Source: Symsagittifera roscoffensis (taxonomy: Eukaryota > Xenacoelomorpha > Acoela > Convolutidae). Taken from it: DNA of 64,000 nucleotides. The translations under genes were made by a program, and so were the position numbers. A model generated the notes under the pieces. The model searched no databases. It was not told the origin of the DNA and saw only the letters and a program-made list of their open reading frames with translations. The DNA is taken from the NCBI RefSeq assembly GCF_963678635.1, contig NC_087070.1, positions 55,158,617 to 55,222,616 of the forward strand, written 5' to 3'. Positions 11,031 to 22,975 of this stretch are shown in pieces (the stretch's first letter is position 1; each line of letters opens with the position of its first letter).

Positions 11031-11284
11031 CCTTCCTTTTTACTAATAATTGATCACTAAGGCCCTTATCGTCATTTTCCTGATGCCGCAGCAGTTTCGA
11101 CTGTGCAAATCCGGGAAAATGGCACATTGCTCGTTGTTTTTTTTCAAAATTGTGTCAAAATTGAGTGAAAGATGTATTGATGAATGTATTTTACCGATGT
11201 CAAATGTTGAAACCTTGATAAGGCATAAATTGTTGGATATTTTAATTTTTATTGCTATTTTTCAATTTTTTTTTTGGTTTGTTT

Positions 11285-11640
11285 GATAGTCTTGGAAGTT
11301 AAATTTTGTTAGAAAATGTTGCTGTTCGTTTGTGTATTTGGGATTTCCAAATGTAAAAAAAACGGGCTATTTGTTTGAAAAAACTTGAAAAAAATGGTAT
11401 TTGTTCAAAAAACTGTGTTTCATTGTGATCATTTCTGTTTTCATTATTGATAGTTCTCCGTTGGATAATTTGGATTGACAATTCTGAAAATTCAAAATTT
11501 TATTCACTCTGTATGTTTTTTCATGAGTAAGATATAATGTTGCATTTGTTTCGCAATATCCGAATGAATCTAAAGGAAGTGTGACTTTGTATGGAGCGTT
11601 GTTGTATTTATGGAGCGTTGTTGTATTTAAATCCTTCAAA
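11285..11640 (-). pseudogene. pol: Pol connector between protease and RT, B1
   Basis: A 90-residue minus-strand frame (11639-11367) reads LHKYNNAPYKVTLPLDSFGY then CETNATLYL. It lies directly downstream of the protease frame and upstream of where RT should begin. No catalytic motif is present; it is placed by order only. RT is missing from this copy, so B1 appears to be truncated near here. Confidence 0.45.
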
Positions 11641-12023
11641 ACTGTATTTGGAGTTTTTTAATGGTTTATGGATGAGATTGTTCAATTACAGAATTTCTGA
11701 ATTGTCTGAATTCACGGTCAGACAAAAAAAACTGTTGTGCGTTTTTAATAGTGAACTTCGTTGGTTGAATGTCCACTTCAAGGTTTCAATTGTTTACATT
11801 GTTAGTTGTAGATGATGGGAAAAAATTTTGAAAAGAGAGGAGTTTGTCTACGAAGGCCTTGAAAAAAAGGTTAAACAGATATTGACTCTTCTTGTTTACT
11901 TATCTTTAAATCGTAACTTAGTATTTAGATCTTTTTTTGTTGTTCATATTTACCCATGAATGGTAAATTTTTTAATGATTCTCGAAATCTCTTAGATAAA
12001 ATATTCGCTATTAGAAGTTTATT

Positions 12024-12323
12024 TTATTTTGTTTCATCGTTCTTTTTTGTATGAGAGATGAAGGAAATCTTCCATAAATTGTTAAGCTTGTAGTTCGGTG
12101 TGGTTAGTTTGCTTAACAATTTCTGAATTGGGAGTTTCGGATATGAAGTATGGATTTCTCTTTGTATATTAACGTTGATAGAATTCGATTCTGCTCCTGA
12201 GTATATTGCAAAACCCATTTCAAAGTCTGGTGGTTGAAAGATTTTGATTTTTGGGCTTTCAAATCGGACTGGTGTGGTCCATTTTTTTTCTATATTTGGA
12301 GTGTTTTTGATGTCGCATTTCAA
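12024..12323 (-). pseudogene. pol: Aspartic protease, B1, active-site Asp replaced
   Basis: The frame reads FEMGFAIYSGAESNSINV. In retropepsins this position is (I/L)-D-(S/T)-G-A; here Tyr (codon TAC, plus-strand 12203-12201) stands where Asp should be, one base change from GAC. The flanking F-A-I-x-S-G-A-E-S-N is clear enough to identify the domain. The protease would cleave Gag-Pol; loss of the only catalytic Asp per monomer would abolish activity. This domain is not seen in the two plus-strand copies. Confidence 0.8.
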
Positions 12324-12880
12324 TATATATAGTGTTCATATTCGCTTGATTGTCAGCAATTTGTGGCCTATTAGTTATTTTGGCTGATTAGTTGATATCA
12401 AGTTTGTTAAAATTTGAATTAGTATACTCGTTTTGATATTTGTCAGAATTAGTTGGAGTTTCATAAGTGTTTTCTATTTTTTAATTTATAAAATTACCTA
12501 AGGTGTTTTTCTTTTCATTTTCATTATCTGCGCTTTTTCACTGCGCATGATTTAGATGCACTTCTGAAGTTTCCCTGTTACATGTTCCTGGTTGGTCTTG
12601 AGTTTTTTCAATTATAGCTTGTACTTGATTTATCTGTTTTTGGTGTTTAGGTGTACTGCTTCTTTAATTATGACTTATTCTGTCTGAAAACTGTGGCTTG
12701 TTTCAATAGGGCGATTGAAAATAATTTAGTGATCTGTTTTTGTAGCTATTGTTCCGAGCTCTAGAGTTAATGGAGTTTTCACGAAATCTGTTTGATACGG
12801 TTTCTATGATATGATTTCTTATTTGAGGAGTTTGGAATGTTTGATTTGAGTGATTCCTATTACGAATGTTTGAACAATTT

Positions 12881-13330
12881 CTACTCCGGTTGTTTGAAGA
12901 ATTTCTTGAGCGATAGTGTGAATGATATCGAACTGGGTTTTTTGAATAAGATCGATTTGTATTGTAAAACTCTGAGAATAAATGTTTCTAGTAGAGTTAG
13001 ATCTTGAATAAATGTTTCTGTACTGGTTGAATTGACTATTTGATCGACTATATCTATTTTGTGATTATTGTTGTAAGCTTTGTCTATATGGGAAATTTTA
13101 GGAGTATGGTGATTTTGATCTGCTATAGTTATAGCTAGAAGGGAGTCGTTTTCCCAACTTGTTTTTTTAAAAATGTTTTTGCTTGGTAAACTTTGGTCTT
13201 GCTTCATGTATTGGTAGAAACATTTGCTTGGATGTTTATGTTCTGGTAGCCACATAAATGATTTAGATATTTTTGTCTGCTTTCAGCAATGCGGTTTTTT
13301 AAATGAGGGTTTCCTATTAAATTTCGTGTT
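12881..13330 (-). pseudogene. gag: Gag C-terminal segment, B1
   Basis: The frame 13255-12881 starts MWLPEHKHPSKCFYQYMKQD. It matches gag downstream of the zinc knuckle in B2 (31410-31540, KSCHHYMKKDHRQSNK) and B3 (50790-50900). Just upstream (13300-13270) the minus strand reads NRIAESRQK, a decayed knuckle end: the final Cys of the I-A-E-C seen in B2 is Ser here. The region is polar and Lys/Asn/Ser-rich, as expected for a nucleic-acid-binding tail. Confidence 0.65.
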
Positions 13331-13669
13331 GTTTTCATATGTGTTCAGATTTTGAATGGTTTTTCTGCTAATTAATTATCAGCGGCTTAGATTTTTATTA
13401 TTTTTGAAGCTCTTATCTGAATATTGTTTAAGTTTTGTAATTTTAGTTTTCCTGTTTCTTCCAGTTTCGTGATTTCGGCTTGTTACTGTTTGTCTACGAT
13501 TTGCGGAAGTCTATATCTAGTTCACGAATAGATGATGGATTTGATGCTTTCATTCTCATTTGAAAGTTCTCAAATTACTGGTAGAAAACATTTCCAATCC
13601 AACTCAATTTCCAGTGGCAAGACTGAAAACCAAAAAAAACAATGGACTGCAAAGTGGAGTAAGGTTTGT

Positions 13670-14775
13670 GTTAGTGCTGTACGTCTATGAATCCATTTCA
13701 GGCTAAGTTTTTTTGTTTAATTTTGGCGAAGTGGTTCTCGATCTATTTTTAATAGACGGTCAGCTATGACAACGTTTAAATAATACCTTTTTGAATATTC
13801 AGGATTTGTTCCTGTGAAAAACAGAAGTGGTTTGCTTGATTTTATAGATGATCCACTCATAAGGATTAAGGGTTGAGTAAAAACTTGTCTTGTATGTTGT
13901 TTTTGTTGAGTTTGCTGTGGTCTTGATGAGTGTATGTAGAATTCATAATTTCTGATTGGAGAATATCATCTGATTGATTTGTGTCATTCGATTGTTATTG
14001 TCGTTGGTCAGCGTTATTTTGCTGTTGATTTGGACGAAAAACTGTTTTTATCTTCTGAAAAAAGTGGTTGGTAACTATTGCATTCTCTATTAATTGGTTT
14101 TCGTTTATTTGTTGAAAGAATGGATAGTTTTCAGAGCAATCTGTTTGAACCTTTTTCTTGACAAAAAACTTACAGATTGGGCTATTGTTTTTTTAGATGT
14201 TTGCTGAATGTAATTTTGTCCTTGAGAGTGGTGGTTTAATCGGATTTGCTAATCTTATTATTTGTATAGAAGTCGTAATTGTGCGTTGCAAAAGTTGTTT
14301 CCAATTGTATCTTTTTGTTTATTGAAGGGACCTTTTTTTGTTTTTTGTCTATATGTTTGAGAATCCAATTGTGAACAATCTGGAACAACTGTTGGTTCAA
14401 CTGTTGATTTCAAAAATGTTTGTGGGAAAGAAATTTTGTTTTTGTTGTGAGGTGTCGTGATCGTAGGATGGTTAGGCGGAGTACCTTGTTGTGTTGGTGT
14501 GGGTACTATTTCATCTTTTTTTTTTCATTTCCGAAATGTCATGGCGTTTGAAAATCTTGCTGAATTATATTCGTAATTTCTTTTTTTTTGTCCTGTGTAT
14601 TTCTGAATGATGAATTTAGATCGTCTTTAGATGTTGAATTAATCGACTTATCAAAAAACACTGTTATGATTTGAGTGTGTGGTGTTTGTTGCTAATGGAG
14701 CAACTTTTAAGTAATCTTTATGTACTGAAAGGGTTGCAATTGCTGCACTGGAGATATAATTTGATATATTGAAAC
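13670..14775 (-). pseudogene. gag: Gag N-terminal segment, B1, inner copy
   Basis: This stretch aligns over about 1.1 kb with 16781-18056: for example GCTGTACGTCTATGAA occurs at both 13677 and 16782, and TGGAACAACTGTTG at about 14382 and 17669. The protein frames are badly broken. It is placed as gag by homology to the frames in 17372-18056 and to plus-strand gag at 49.0-49.9 kb. The duplication places two gag 5' parts in tandem, with LTR/UTR sequence between them. Confidence 0.6.
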
Positions 14776-16780
14776 AGCTGGTTTCATGCTGGGTCCCATA
14801 CATAATCTGCTTCATCTGCTAGAATTGTTTCTAAGTGGTCAGTTTTTTTCTTGCTTGTGCAATTAGATCTAAATTGGGTTGAAAGTAATCTAACCTGTTG
14901 TCAGTTTCTACTTCGTAAACTGTTACTTCTCATGACTTCTGTGAGGTTATCCTAATCCTCGGTATAAAGTGTCTCGTGGCAAGACGGGTTGAGGAGTGAG
15001 CATATCAATTTGTTAAAATGGTTTTTTACTGCTCTCAAAGGAACGTGATGGTTTTACATCTAATTGAACTTGACCTAATAAAAATGGCGTTTGATATGAG
15101 ATGCAGGGTTAGAGAAAAGTAAATCAATCTACAAGGTTCGGGTATAATTAGAACACAAGTAGAACATACGATACTAATTTTAAAATAAGATTCAATTTTG
15201 ACAAGTTTTAAGATTTGTTCTTAGTTTGGGTCAATTCGGATGTAGGGCTAAAGTGAAGGATGAGTAACCTAAGTTCTACACGGTTGATTTTATTCAAGAG
15301 GTTAGTTTTTGAGAAATTGTCGGTCAATTGTTGCTTGCATATAAGGATTGGAAAGCGAATCGACGCTCGAGGTCGTTAGATACTAATTGTAATTTTGATA
15401 CCAAATAAACTGTGGTACCATTCTGGGTTTCATACATCTCTTTCATCGGCTAGAATTGTATCTTCGTCAGTCATTTTGTGTCGAATTTAATTCTTGCAAG
15501 AGCAATTAGGTCTAAACTGTGTTGATGGTAATCTATAATGGAACATGCCAAGTTTCTTTCAGATCGACTTGAATTATTTGTGATTTTTCTATGTCAGTGA
15601 GTAATTCACGAATCGAGTATGAAAATCGTGAAAAGAGATCAACTTCACTTTTTTCTATAAGGTGGCCAGATAATTGTGGGGGAGATACGAAAATTGTATC
15701 ATTTGTATTAAAAATTGAAATTGCAAATGATGACGAAAACATCAATTCTGAAGATTTGTTTTGCTTTTTCTGAGTTTTGATATCGGTTATTTTTAAAATA
15801 TTCTGTAATAACTTCTGAAGAATCTGTTTCTATATCATCTCTCCGTTTTCATTGTGGTAGTTGAAGGTTTGTTATATAGTTTGGATTTGGTGGTTTTATT
15901 TCAATTTATGTCATTTTTTGACTATAGTTTGTTTAAACCGAGTAAGTAGTGATCTGGTACTCCTAGATGAGCTGTTTTTTTCCAAACAAAAATTCTACAA
16001 GTTTTTGGCAATATTGGATTGAGGGGTCATTTGTTGGGTTGATGACATCTGGAAGGATAGAGTCATTTCCAATGTTCTTCTCGTGCTGAATCAATTTGGG
16101 TGTAGTAATACTGTCAATGTGTAATTCTTAATGTGTCTTAATGGTCGATTCCAGTTATATAACTTTATTGGTTTTCGTTCAACAGAATTTATTTGTTCTG
16201 TGGTTGCCTTCTATGGACGATGCTGTAGCATCGCGCTCGCAAAAATGTTGTTGATTATCAACTGGTTTGTTTTGTCGTGTAAAAGATCTCCAAGATTTTC
16301 AAAGAAAACTCCGTAATGATAATTTGTGTTCTAGAAAACTCCGTAATGATAATTTGTTTCCTTTCAGGAATATATCTCTTTCTGTTGTTTCCTTTTTCGA
16401 TTTGATATAGGCTTCTTTTTGTTCATGTGACGTAAAAAAGAGACGGTATCTTCAATCTATGATAAAACAATTATGTAGACTTTCTGTTTGTCGTTTCCCA
16501 TGTTATCTCGTGACATAAGGGTTATAATGATTGATGCAAAATCCAGGAGCCAATTTGTTCTTCCTAAACTATTAGTTCTTACGACTTTTGTGAGGCTATC
16601 CTAATCCTCGAGGTGTTTATTTGTGGCCAGACATGTTGGGGAGAGTGTCAAACAATTCGTTAGAAGTATTTTTTTGCTCTCAAACCAGTGTGACGTTCTG
16701 TACATCTAAGTAAACTTGAATTTACTTAAATTAGGTTGGATGCAAATTGAGGGTTGGAGAGTAATAAAACAACCCACAAG
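14776..16780 (-). repeat. LTR and leader segments of family B, two partial copies
   Basis: GAGGTTATCCTAATCCTCG (14942) and GAGGCTATCCTAATCCTCG (16593) mark the same LTR position, also found at 26331 in the minus-strand right portion. Leader sequence is doubled too: TTTCATACATCTCTTTCATC (15428) matches TCCCATACATAATCTGCTTC (14790). 15680-16750 aligns with 25480-26560. So B1 contains chained LTR-leader-gag units rather than a single LTR. Exact LTR termini are not resolved. Confidence 0.65.
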
Positions 16781-18056
16781 CTGCTGTACGTCTATGAACC
16801 CAATTCTGGCGAAGTGTTTTATGTTTAATTTTGACGAAGTGGTTCTTGTTCTGTTTTTAATATAAGTTCAGCTGTGACAACGTTGAAATAGTCTGTTTTT
16901 GATTATTCAGGATCTGTTTCTGTGAGAAACAGAAGTGGTCTTTTTCAAGTTACAGATGATCCACTCATAAGGTATGGATTCTGCTGTATTTGTTTTTTTT
17001 TTGTGTCAGGTTTGTGAGTTGATTTTGAGTAGTTGCTTGTTGTTGTAAAAAACGGAGTGTGGAATTTTCTCGTTGATTCGGTTCGATGGCCTTGAAAAAT
17101 CATTTGGTGTTTTGGTTGTATGTTTTGATCTGGTTGAGAGAAAGTTTGTCTTGTATGTTATTTTTGATGAGTTTAATGTGGTCTTGAAGAGTTTATGTAG
17201 AAATCATACAATTCTGATTGGAGAATATCAGCTGGTTGATTTATGTCATTCCATTATTGTTTTTGCTGGTTAGCGTTATTTTGTTGTTGATTTTGATGAA
17301 AAAAAAATTTCATCTTCTGAATAAAGTGGTTGGTTTCTATTGAATTCTCTAAAAATTGAATTCTTTTTTGTTTATTCGTTGAAAGAATGGATAAATTTCA
17401 TTGCAATTTGTTTGAATTTTTTCTCGTCCGTGAAATTTAGAGACTGGGTTATTGTTTTTTTAGATGTTTGCTGAAGGTAATTCTGTTCTTGAGATTGAAA
17501 CCATTTTGAAACGAGGGGTAGTTTTATCGGATTTGCTAATATTATTATTTGCATAGAAATCGTAGTTATGCGTTGCGAAATTGTTTCCATTTGTATCTTT
17601 TTGTTTACTGAAGGAACGTTTTTTAGTTTTTGGTCTCTATGTTCAAGAGTCCATTTGTGAACATTCTGGAACAACTGTTGTTTTATCTGTTGATTTCAAA
17701 AACGTTTGTGGAAAAGAATTTTTTTTTGTGAGGTGACGTGATCATAGCATGCGGAATACCTTGTTGTGCTGGTGTGGGTATTGTTTCAACAATGTTTTCA
17801 TTCCCGAAAACTCATGGCGTTTGAATATCTTGCTTAGTTATTTTCTTAGTTTCATTTATTTGGTCCTGTGTTTTTTGAATGGTGAATTTAGACCGTCTTT
17901 GGTTGCTGAATCAGTTGAATTATCATAAAAGATTGTGTTATGATTTGAATGTGTGGTGTCTGTTGCTAATGGAGCTTCTTTAAAAAAAAATTTATATTTA
18001 AGTACTGAAATGGTTGCAATTGTTGCACTGGAGATATCATTTGATATATTGAAAAA
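16781..18056 (-). pseudogene. gag: Gag N-terminal segment, B1, outer copy
   Basis: Minus-strand frames include ISNDISSATIATISVLKYKF (about 18050-17990) and 17674-17372 (MFQNVHKWTLEHRDQKLKNV). The first matches plus-strand B2 near 30130 (TTDISSAAIAIVSIK). The left end joins LTR sequence directly at about 16780, so the middle of gag is missing. The right end is broken by element C at 18056. Confidence 0.65.
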
Positions 18057-18108
18057 GTAACAAAGAGTCTGTCGATTGACATTCCACATGGCGCAGCCAG
18101 CAAATTCG
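18057..18108 (+). promoter_or_regulatory. 5' LTR remnant and primer-binding site, element C
   Basis: GTCTGTCGATTGACATTCCA followed by CA, ending at 18088, matches the last ~30 bases of the 3' LTR (GTCTGTCAGTTGACATTTCA then CA, ending at 25465). It is followed at once by TGGCGCAGCCAGCAAATTCG, which starts with the TGG that pairs with a tRNA 3' CCA. The rest of the 5' LTR is absent. Which tRNA primes was not determined. Confidence 0.8.
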
Positions 18109-19150
18109 GTCGGCGAGGTCCGAACTGATTTTATAGGGGTACCAGCGTTCTCGCTCAAAGCAACAACAGAACCTTTATTCACATGGGAGTCATGGATCGG
18201 TCAATTCTTTCTAGCTGTAAGCTTAAGAGAACATTGCAATGACAATATCCCTTTAAGCGATCCAGCTGAAGCCTTCAACGATTCACCCCCCGTCCCGAAT
18301 GGAAAAGGGAATCAGAAACCCATATCGAGGAAACTAATCGTATCGCGAGAGACCAATCTGAAGTCCGCTAGACAAATGAAATCAACGACAAAAGAAGGAA
18401 AAAAGGACCACGAATCGGCCCAAGCTTACTTTTCGACGAAGCGGATCAAATCACGATTATTCATGTCCCTGGGTTCAGAAGGTAAGAAAAGATTCTTATA
18501 ATACCACGCTCACACAGACATCGCAACTATCAATTTCCGCGTCTTTTATAATCAATGCGAGGCTATTTTCAAACTACATAATCGAAAAAATTAACCTCTA
18601 CAACACCCAGCAACTAGACCGAGAAAGTCTAGAAACCTTCTTTCTAAGACTCTCGGGTCAGGCCGCCCAATGCGGTTGGTCACTCGAAAATGAGAAGTAA
18701 GTTGTCAGTGACATTTTCATAGCTAAGTTGAAATTCAAAGATATCCAACGCGACCTTTGCATTAGACCAGGCAATTCTCCAGAAGAAACACTAAAATCAG
18801 ATCTTCTTCAAGAGAAAGGATATGTAACTGCATTTTTTCGACAAAAACAGATAGGTATATCAGGATCATCTGGCTCTAACTCTAACTTCGGTCAGAACCA
18901 CCCAAACTCGTTCAAAACAAAACAAGAACCCCTATCAGTTCAGCGAAAGAACAACAATCAGAACAGAACTAATTGAGCTCAAAATCCAAGAGGAAAACCC
19001 AACAACCGACCTAACAACGCTCAACAAAGAGATAATAAACCTTGTTACTTCTGACGGAAGGAATTCTCTTCGAATCACAAGCTGTCTTGTCCAGCAGAGA
19101 ATAAGATATACAAGAACTGCAACAAAAAGGGCCATTTTGCCTGATGTTGC
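18088..19150 (+). pseudogene. gag: Gag, element C, with degenerate zinc knuckle
   Basis: The ATG at 18088 opens a frame reading MAQPANSVGEVRTDFIGVPA, continuing TTEPLFTWESWIGQFFLAVS, which is the entry to a capsid-like domain. It runs to a stop at about 18500. Later pieces (18728-18976 and 19040-19150) include SCPAENKIYKNCNKKGHFA, then a stop and CC: a C-x2-C-x4-H-x4-C knuckle in which the first Cys is Tyr. The start overlaps the primer-binding site: the A is the last LTR base. Frameshifts separate the pieces. Confidence 0.8.
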
Positions 19151-19350
19151 AACTCAAGGAGAGACGTAGGGGTTGTAGATGATGACTCTGAAATCACAGC
19201 CAAAAAAGAATTTGACTTTATCGCCTCGGATAGTGAAGCTGTTTTTTCGGTACTGAATATATCCCCTTCGGTCGGAAAAACCAACCAGGGCCATAAAACT
19301 GAATATGCTATCAAAAAACTAGAAGTCATAAAGTCCGCTACGGGGAAAGC

Positions 19351-19638
19351 GTGATCATACAAATCACACTGAGAGTCAACAAAACGTTTTTTAAAGCTAC
19401 CACAGTTACATGTAACCCGGCTTCTTTTATTGAAAAGAAAATCGCAGATATCATATCAAAATCTGGTGCCAACGTCAAATTACTTTCAACGTCGGAACTG
19501 CCCATCGACACCCACTATGTCGATTGCAATGGGAGGACAATCAAGTTATTCGGTACTCTACTAGCAGAAGTATCTTCTCTGGGTTGGCAGATAACTTCAG
19601 CGGCATTTTTGGTCTCTGAAAACCGACCAGATGCCTGA
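19351..19638 (+). pseudogene. pol: Protease-region remnant, element C
   Basis: A 95-residue frame reads VNKTFFKATTVTCNPASFIE, then KKIADIISKSGANVKLLSTS. Position (after the knuckle, before RT) and the '...ASFI..' spacing fit the retropepsin start, where D-(T/S)-G-A-x-x-S-F-I is expected, but the D-T-G itself is not readable: V-T-C-N-P stands in its place. The assignment is by order plus weak similarity. Confidence 0.5.
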
Positions 19639-19759
19639 TGGGTCTGGACCTTCAAAGTTCTTTAGGGGTTCAAACCACCCAAACAAGACCATCTATCAAC
19701 GAATTCTCATCTCCACCTACCGACTCAGTCAAATGGCAGAATTATTTTATGAACAATTT

Positions 19760-21172
19760 CAAAGAAATATTCACCAGACAGGTAGATCAAAAAACCTCAG
19801 AGTTTACTCGGTGTTTAAGGACCCTCTAGTCCCTATACAAAGAGAAAGGTCGAAAAGTACCAATACACATCCAAGAAAAAGTGGGCACGGAAATAAAGAA
19901 ACTCATTAAAAAAGGACACATCGTAAAGTTGAACATTTGCACCAGCGATCATTTTGTAGCACCTGTATCATAACAGCTAAAAAAGATGGCTCCATAAAAT
20001 TAGCTACGGACGCTAAACCAATGAACGCTCAGATTTTCAAAAACCAATACCAAATGCCCAACTTTCAGGAACAATTGGACGTTGCCTCCCAAATCATCAA
20101 TAAGGACACCCCGATGGAATTTTGGTTCACATCTCTCGATTTGAATACGCTTTTAGCCAAATTTTACTCAGTGATCTAGTCAGCAGTCACTGCAATTTTA
20201 GTAGTGTCTGCGGAGAAACAACAGGCACCTAGCGTTTTAAAACAGGATTTTACGGTCTTACAGATATGCCTAATGAATTGAAAGGGCACTGGACAACACC
20301 CTACAAAACAGCAAAGGAGTAATCTGTTTTTTAGACGACATTTTGATTGTTTCGAAAGGATCTATGTAAGACCACAGCAGAAATGTCGAAAACGTCTTCC
20401 TTAAACTTGACAAGGAAGGGTTTGCTCTGAAATTATCAAAAAGCGAATTCTCAGCAACTAAAATATCCTGGCTAGGTTTTGGTATTTGCGAAAATGGGTA
20501 CCAACCAAAGTTTTCTAAAAAGCAGGCGGTTTTAGAACTTAAACTTCCCCATACGTTAAAGCAACTACGCTCCTTAATGGGAGTTCTTAACCACCTACAA
20601 AAAGTTTACCAAACCTACACGTTTTAACCGAGAAAATCAGACCCTCACTAAAATGAGCAAAAAACGAAATTTGGTATGGTGAACGGATCAGCAAAAAACT
20701 TTTGAAGACACACCTCTCCTAATCTCAAACATAACAAAGATGTACCATTACGACCAGAAGAGGAACTCTAGGGTGAAATGTGACACCAGCTATAGCGGTC
20801 TAGTCGCAGCTCTGGAACAAGAATTACCGGACGGTTCCTGGGTACCAATTTCGTTTGCCTCAAGATTCCTAAATATTCAGGAAAATACATTCAGTACCAA
20901 TGAGTTAGAATTATTTCGAACATTTCAGAAATCATTTACTGGCGAACCCATTTGAGGTCTTAACCGATCACAAAGCTATCATTTCCGCCTTTCAGTCAAA
21001 CCGAGGCAACAAATCATATCAATCTCGCCTGACCAGATGGGCAGACAGACTTTTAACTTTCGATTTCAAAGTTACACATTTTGCCGGCATAAAGTTAGGC
21101 ATTTTCGATTACTTGTCTCGCCATCCTACTTTCGAAGCCCCCCCCAACCATCCAGCTTCGTTGAACAATTCG
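19760..21172 (+). pseudogene. pol: RT-RNase H, element C (first copy of duplicated part)
   Basis: Readable motifs in order: TAKKDGSIKLATDAKPMNAQ (19975-20030), FTSLDLNT (20125), GFYGLTDMPNE across a frameshift (20250-20275), the catalytic box CFLDDILIVS (F-L-D-D at 20328-20339, intact), LKLSKSEFSATKISWLGF, KCDTSYSGLVAALEQ (RNase H first Asp intact, near 20782), TDHKAIISAF and DYLSRHPTFE at the end. This is a standard Gypsy RT-RNase H. Stops and frameshifts occur at several points. From 20314 rightward the sequence is repeated at 22106. Confidence 0.93.
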
Positions 21173-21423
21173 TGGTAAAATCCATCCAAAATTTTTTCTC
21201 AGCTTGAACAACAGCAGATAAACTTCACAATAAAGGATGCAATGATGCAGCTATTCCTAATGCTGTTCAGTTTTCATCAAAAAAAAATTCTTGTATAACA
21301 AAATTTTGTATATAGATAGGTCTATTCAGACCATGGATGTCAATACTTGTACATATCCACGAAAGGCAGAAAAATTTTAACCAGTATTTCCAACCACCCA
21401 GGGAAGATGATTAATTGCAAATC

Positions 21424-21683
21424 TACACCGCAAGGGGGCGGCATCAATTTATGCACAAATTTGAACCAATCACAATCGAGATTACGCTATTAAGTAGGCT
21501 CGCCACGAGAGGGCGCATTTAATTTATGCATAGATTCTGACCAATCACAATCGAGACCAATTGTTCACAATCACGAACGCTCGTCATGAGAGGGCGCTGT
21601 TAATTTATGCACAGATTTGAACCAATCAGAACCAAGTAAATTAATCAAAGTACATCTTCCGCGAGAGGGCGCCGTTAATTTAT
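21424..21683 (+). promoter_or_regulatory. Four-copy CTCF-like / CCAAT repeat module in element C
   Basis: Four ~75-80-base repeats each begin with a G-rich box: CCGCAAGGGGGCGGC (21428), CCACGAGAGGGCGC (21503), GTCATGAGAGGGCGC (21583) and CCGCGAGAGGGCGCC (21659). Boxes 2-4 are followed by TTAATTTATGCA and box 1 by TCAATTTATGCA; repeats 1-3 then have a CCAATCA box. The boxes resemble the CTCF core CCAC(C/T)AGAGGGCGC, known from vertebrates and insects. The module sits between RNase H and integrase, where Gypsy elements normally have only a Pol spacer. Promoter or insulator activity is inference. Confidence 0.7.
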
Positions 21684-21854
21684 GCACGTCGTATTCATCT
21701 TTCCGGCAAACTTTTCAACCATTCTATCATTTCCCTTAACAAAACCCAGTTCCTTTTTCTATCTAATTGTACATCAACACCATCTGTGCCATTTTGAAAA
21801 TATAATACGGACATCAGCGGATCACCGAGTAGCAGAAACTTTTCAACTTAAGAT

Positions 21855-22040
21855 ATGCTGATTGCTTCAGACGATCCTATCATGGAAGAAAGTTTGCGGA
21901 GATTATTGAATGAATTCGCTCCCCTCAGCAGAATTCCCTTGGGTCGCTCAAGAGCAGCACGCAGACAACAAGCAAGACGGCCAAAAAAATGTCATCAGCG
22001 GAAGCAGTCGACCGCCGGAAACTCAAATATGGTACCATAA
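21855..22040 (+). CDS. Short ORF downstream of the repeat module, copy 1
   Basis: ATG at 21855 opens MLIASDDPIMEESLRRLLNE and then FAPLSRIPLGRSRAARRQQA; in this unit an extra A near 21986 shifts the frame and ends it after 61 residues. Unit 2 carries the longer version at 23653. No known domain; the second half is Arg-rich. It could be a piece of the Pol spacer or a separate small gene brought in with the module. Not recognised. Confidence 0.35.
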   Translation: MLIASDDPIMEESLRRLLNEFAPLSRIPLGRSRAARRQQARRPKKCHQRKQSTAGNSNMVP

Positions 22041-22105
22041 TCGCGAACTTCCAAAAACAGAGGATGATTAATACTAAGCAAACAACCATACAAGTGAATC
22101 GAGTG

Positions 22106-22975
22106 AAGGAGTAATCTGTTTTTTAGACGACATTTTGATTGTTTCGAAAGGATCTATGTAAGACCACAGCAGAAATGTCGAAAACGTCTTCCTTAAACTT
22201 GACAAGGAAGGGTTTGCTCTGAAATTATCAAAAAGCGAATTCTCAGCAACTAAAATATCCTGGCTAGGTTTTGGTATTTGCGAAAATGGGTACCAACCAA
22301 AGTTTTCTAAAAAGCAGGCGGTTTTAGAACTTAAACTTCCCCATACGTTAAAGCAACTACGCTCCTTAATGGGAGTTCTTAACCACCTACAAAAAGTTTA
22401 CCAAACCTACACGTTTTAACCGAGAAAATCAGACCCTCACTAAAATGAGCAAAAAACGAAATTTGGTATGGTGAACGGATCAGCAAAAAACTTTTGAAGA
22501 CACACCTCTCCTAATCTCAAACATAACAAAGATGTACCATTACGACCAGAAGAGGAACTCTAGGGTGAAATGTGACACCAGCTATAGCGGTCTAGTCGCA
22601 GCTCTGGAACAAGAATTACCGGACGGTTCCTGGGTACCAATTTCGTTTGCCTCAAGATTCCTAAATATTCAGGAAAATACATTCAGTACCAATGAGTTAG
22701 AATTATTTCGAACATTTCAGAAATCATTTACTGGCGAACCCATTTGAGGTCTTAACCGATCACAAAGCTATCATTTCCGCCTTTCAGTCAAACCGAGGCA
22801 ACAAATCATATCAATCTCGCCTGACCAGATGGGCAGACAGACTTTTACCTTTCGATTTCAAAGTTACACATTTTGCCGGCATAAAGTTAGGCATTTTCGA
22901 TTACTTGTCTCGCCATCCTACTTTCGAAGCCCCCCCCCCCCCAACCATCCAGCTTCGTTGAACAATTCGTGGTAA
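22106..22975 (+). pseudogene. pol: RT-RNase H, element C (second copy)
   Basis: This is the duplicate of 20314-21172 starting at the catalytic box (F-L-D-D at about 22120-22131) and including RNase H (KCDTSYSGLVAALEQ near 22574, then the frame change after FQKSFTGEPI, TDHKAI and DYLSRHPTFE). It lacks fingers and most of the palm, so it could never act alone. The lesions match those of unit 1, meaning they predate the duplication. Confidence 0.9.

Larger units (their letters stand above)
11031..18056 (-). mobile_element. Family B element copy B1, left portion
   Basis: The plus strand is T/G-rich here, the mirror of the A/C-rich plus strand at 28-64 kb. Read on the minus strand it gives, from right to left, gag N-terminus, LTR/UTR pieces, a second gag N-terminus, gag C-terminus, protease and the protease-RT connector, ending near 11.0-11.3 kb before any RT. 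It is the same family as B2 and B3: shared gag strings (FYQYMKQDQSLPSKNIF here, FHQYLKKDQNLPKKTF in B3) and LTR strings recur. It continues at 25466-26860 beyond inserted element C. The left end is uncertain. Confidence 0.8.

Noticed and set aside
17856-18182. 108-codon minus-strand frame
   Set aside because: It crosses the B1/element C boundary at 18056, fusing family B gag with the antisense of element C gag; a chance chimera.
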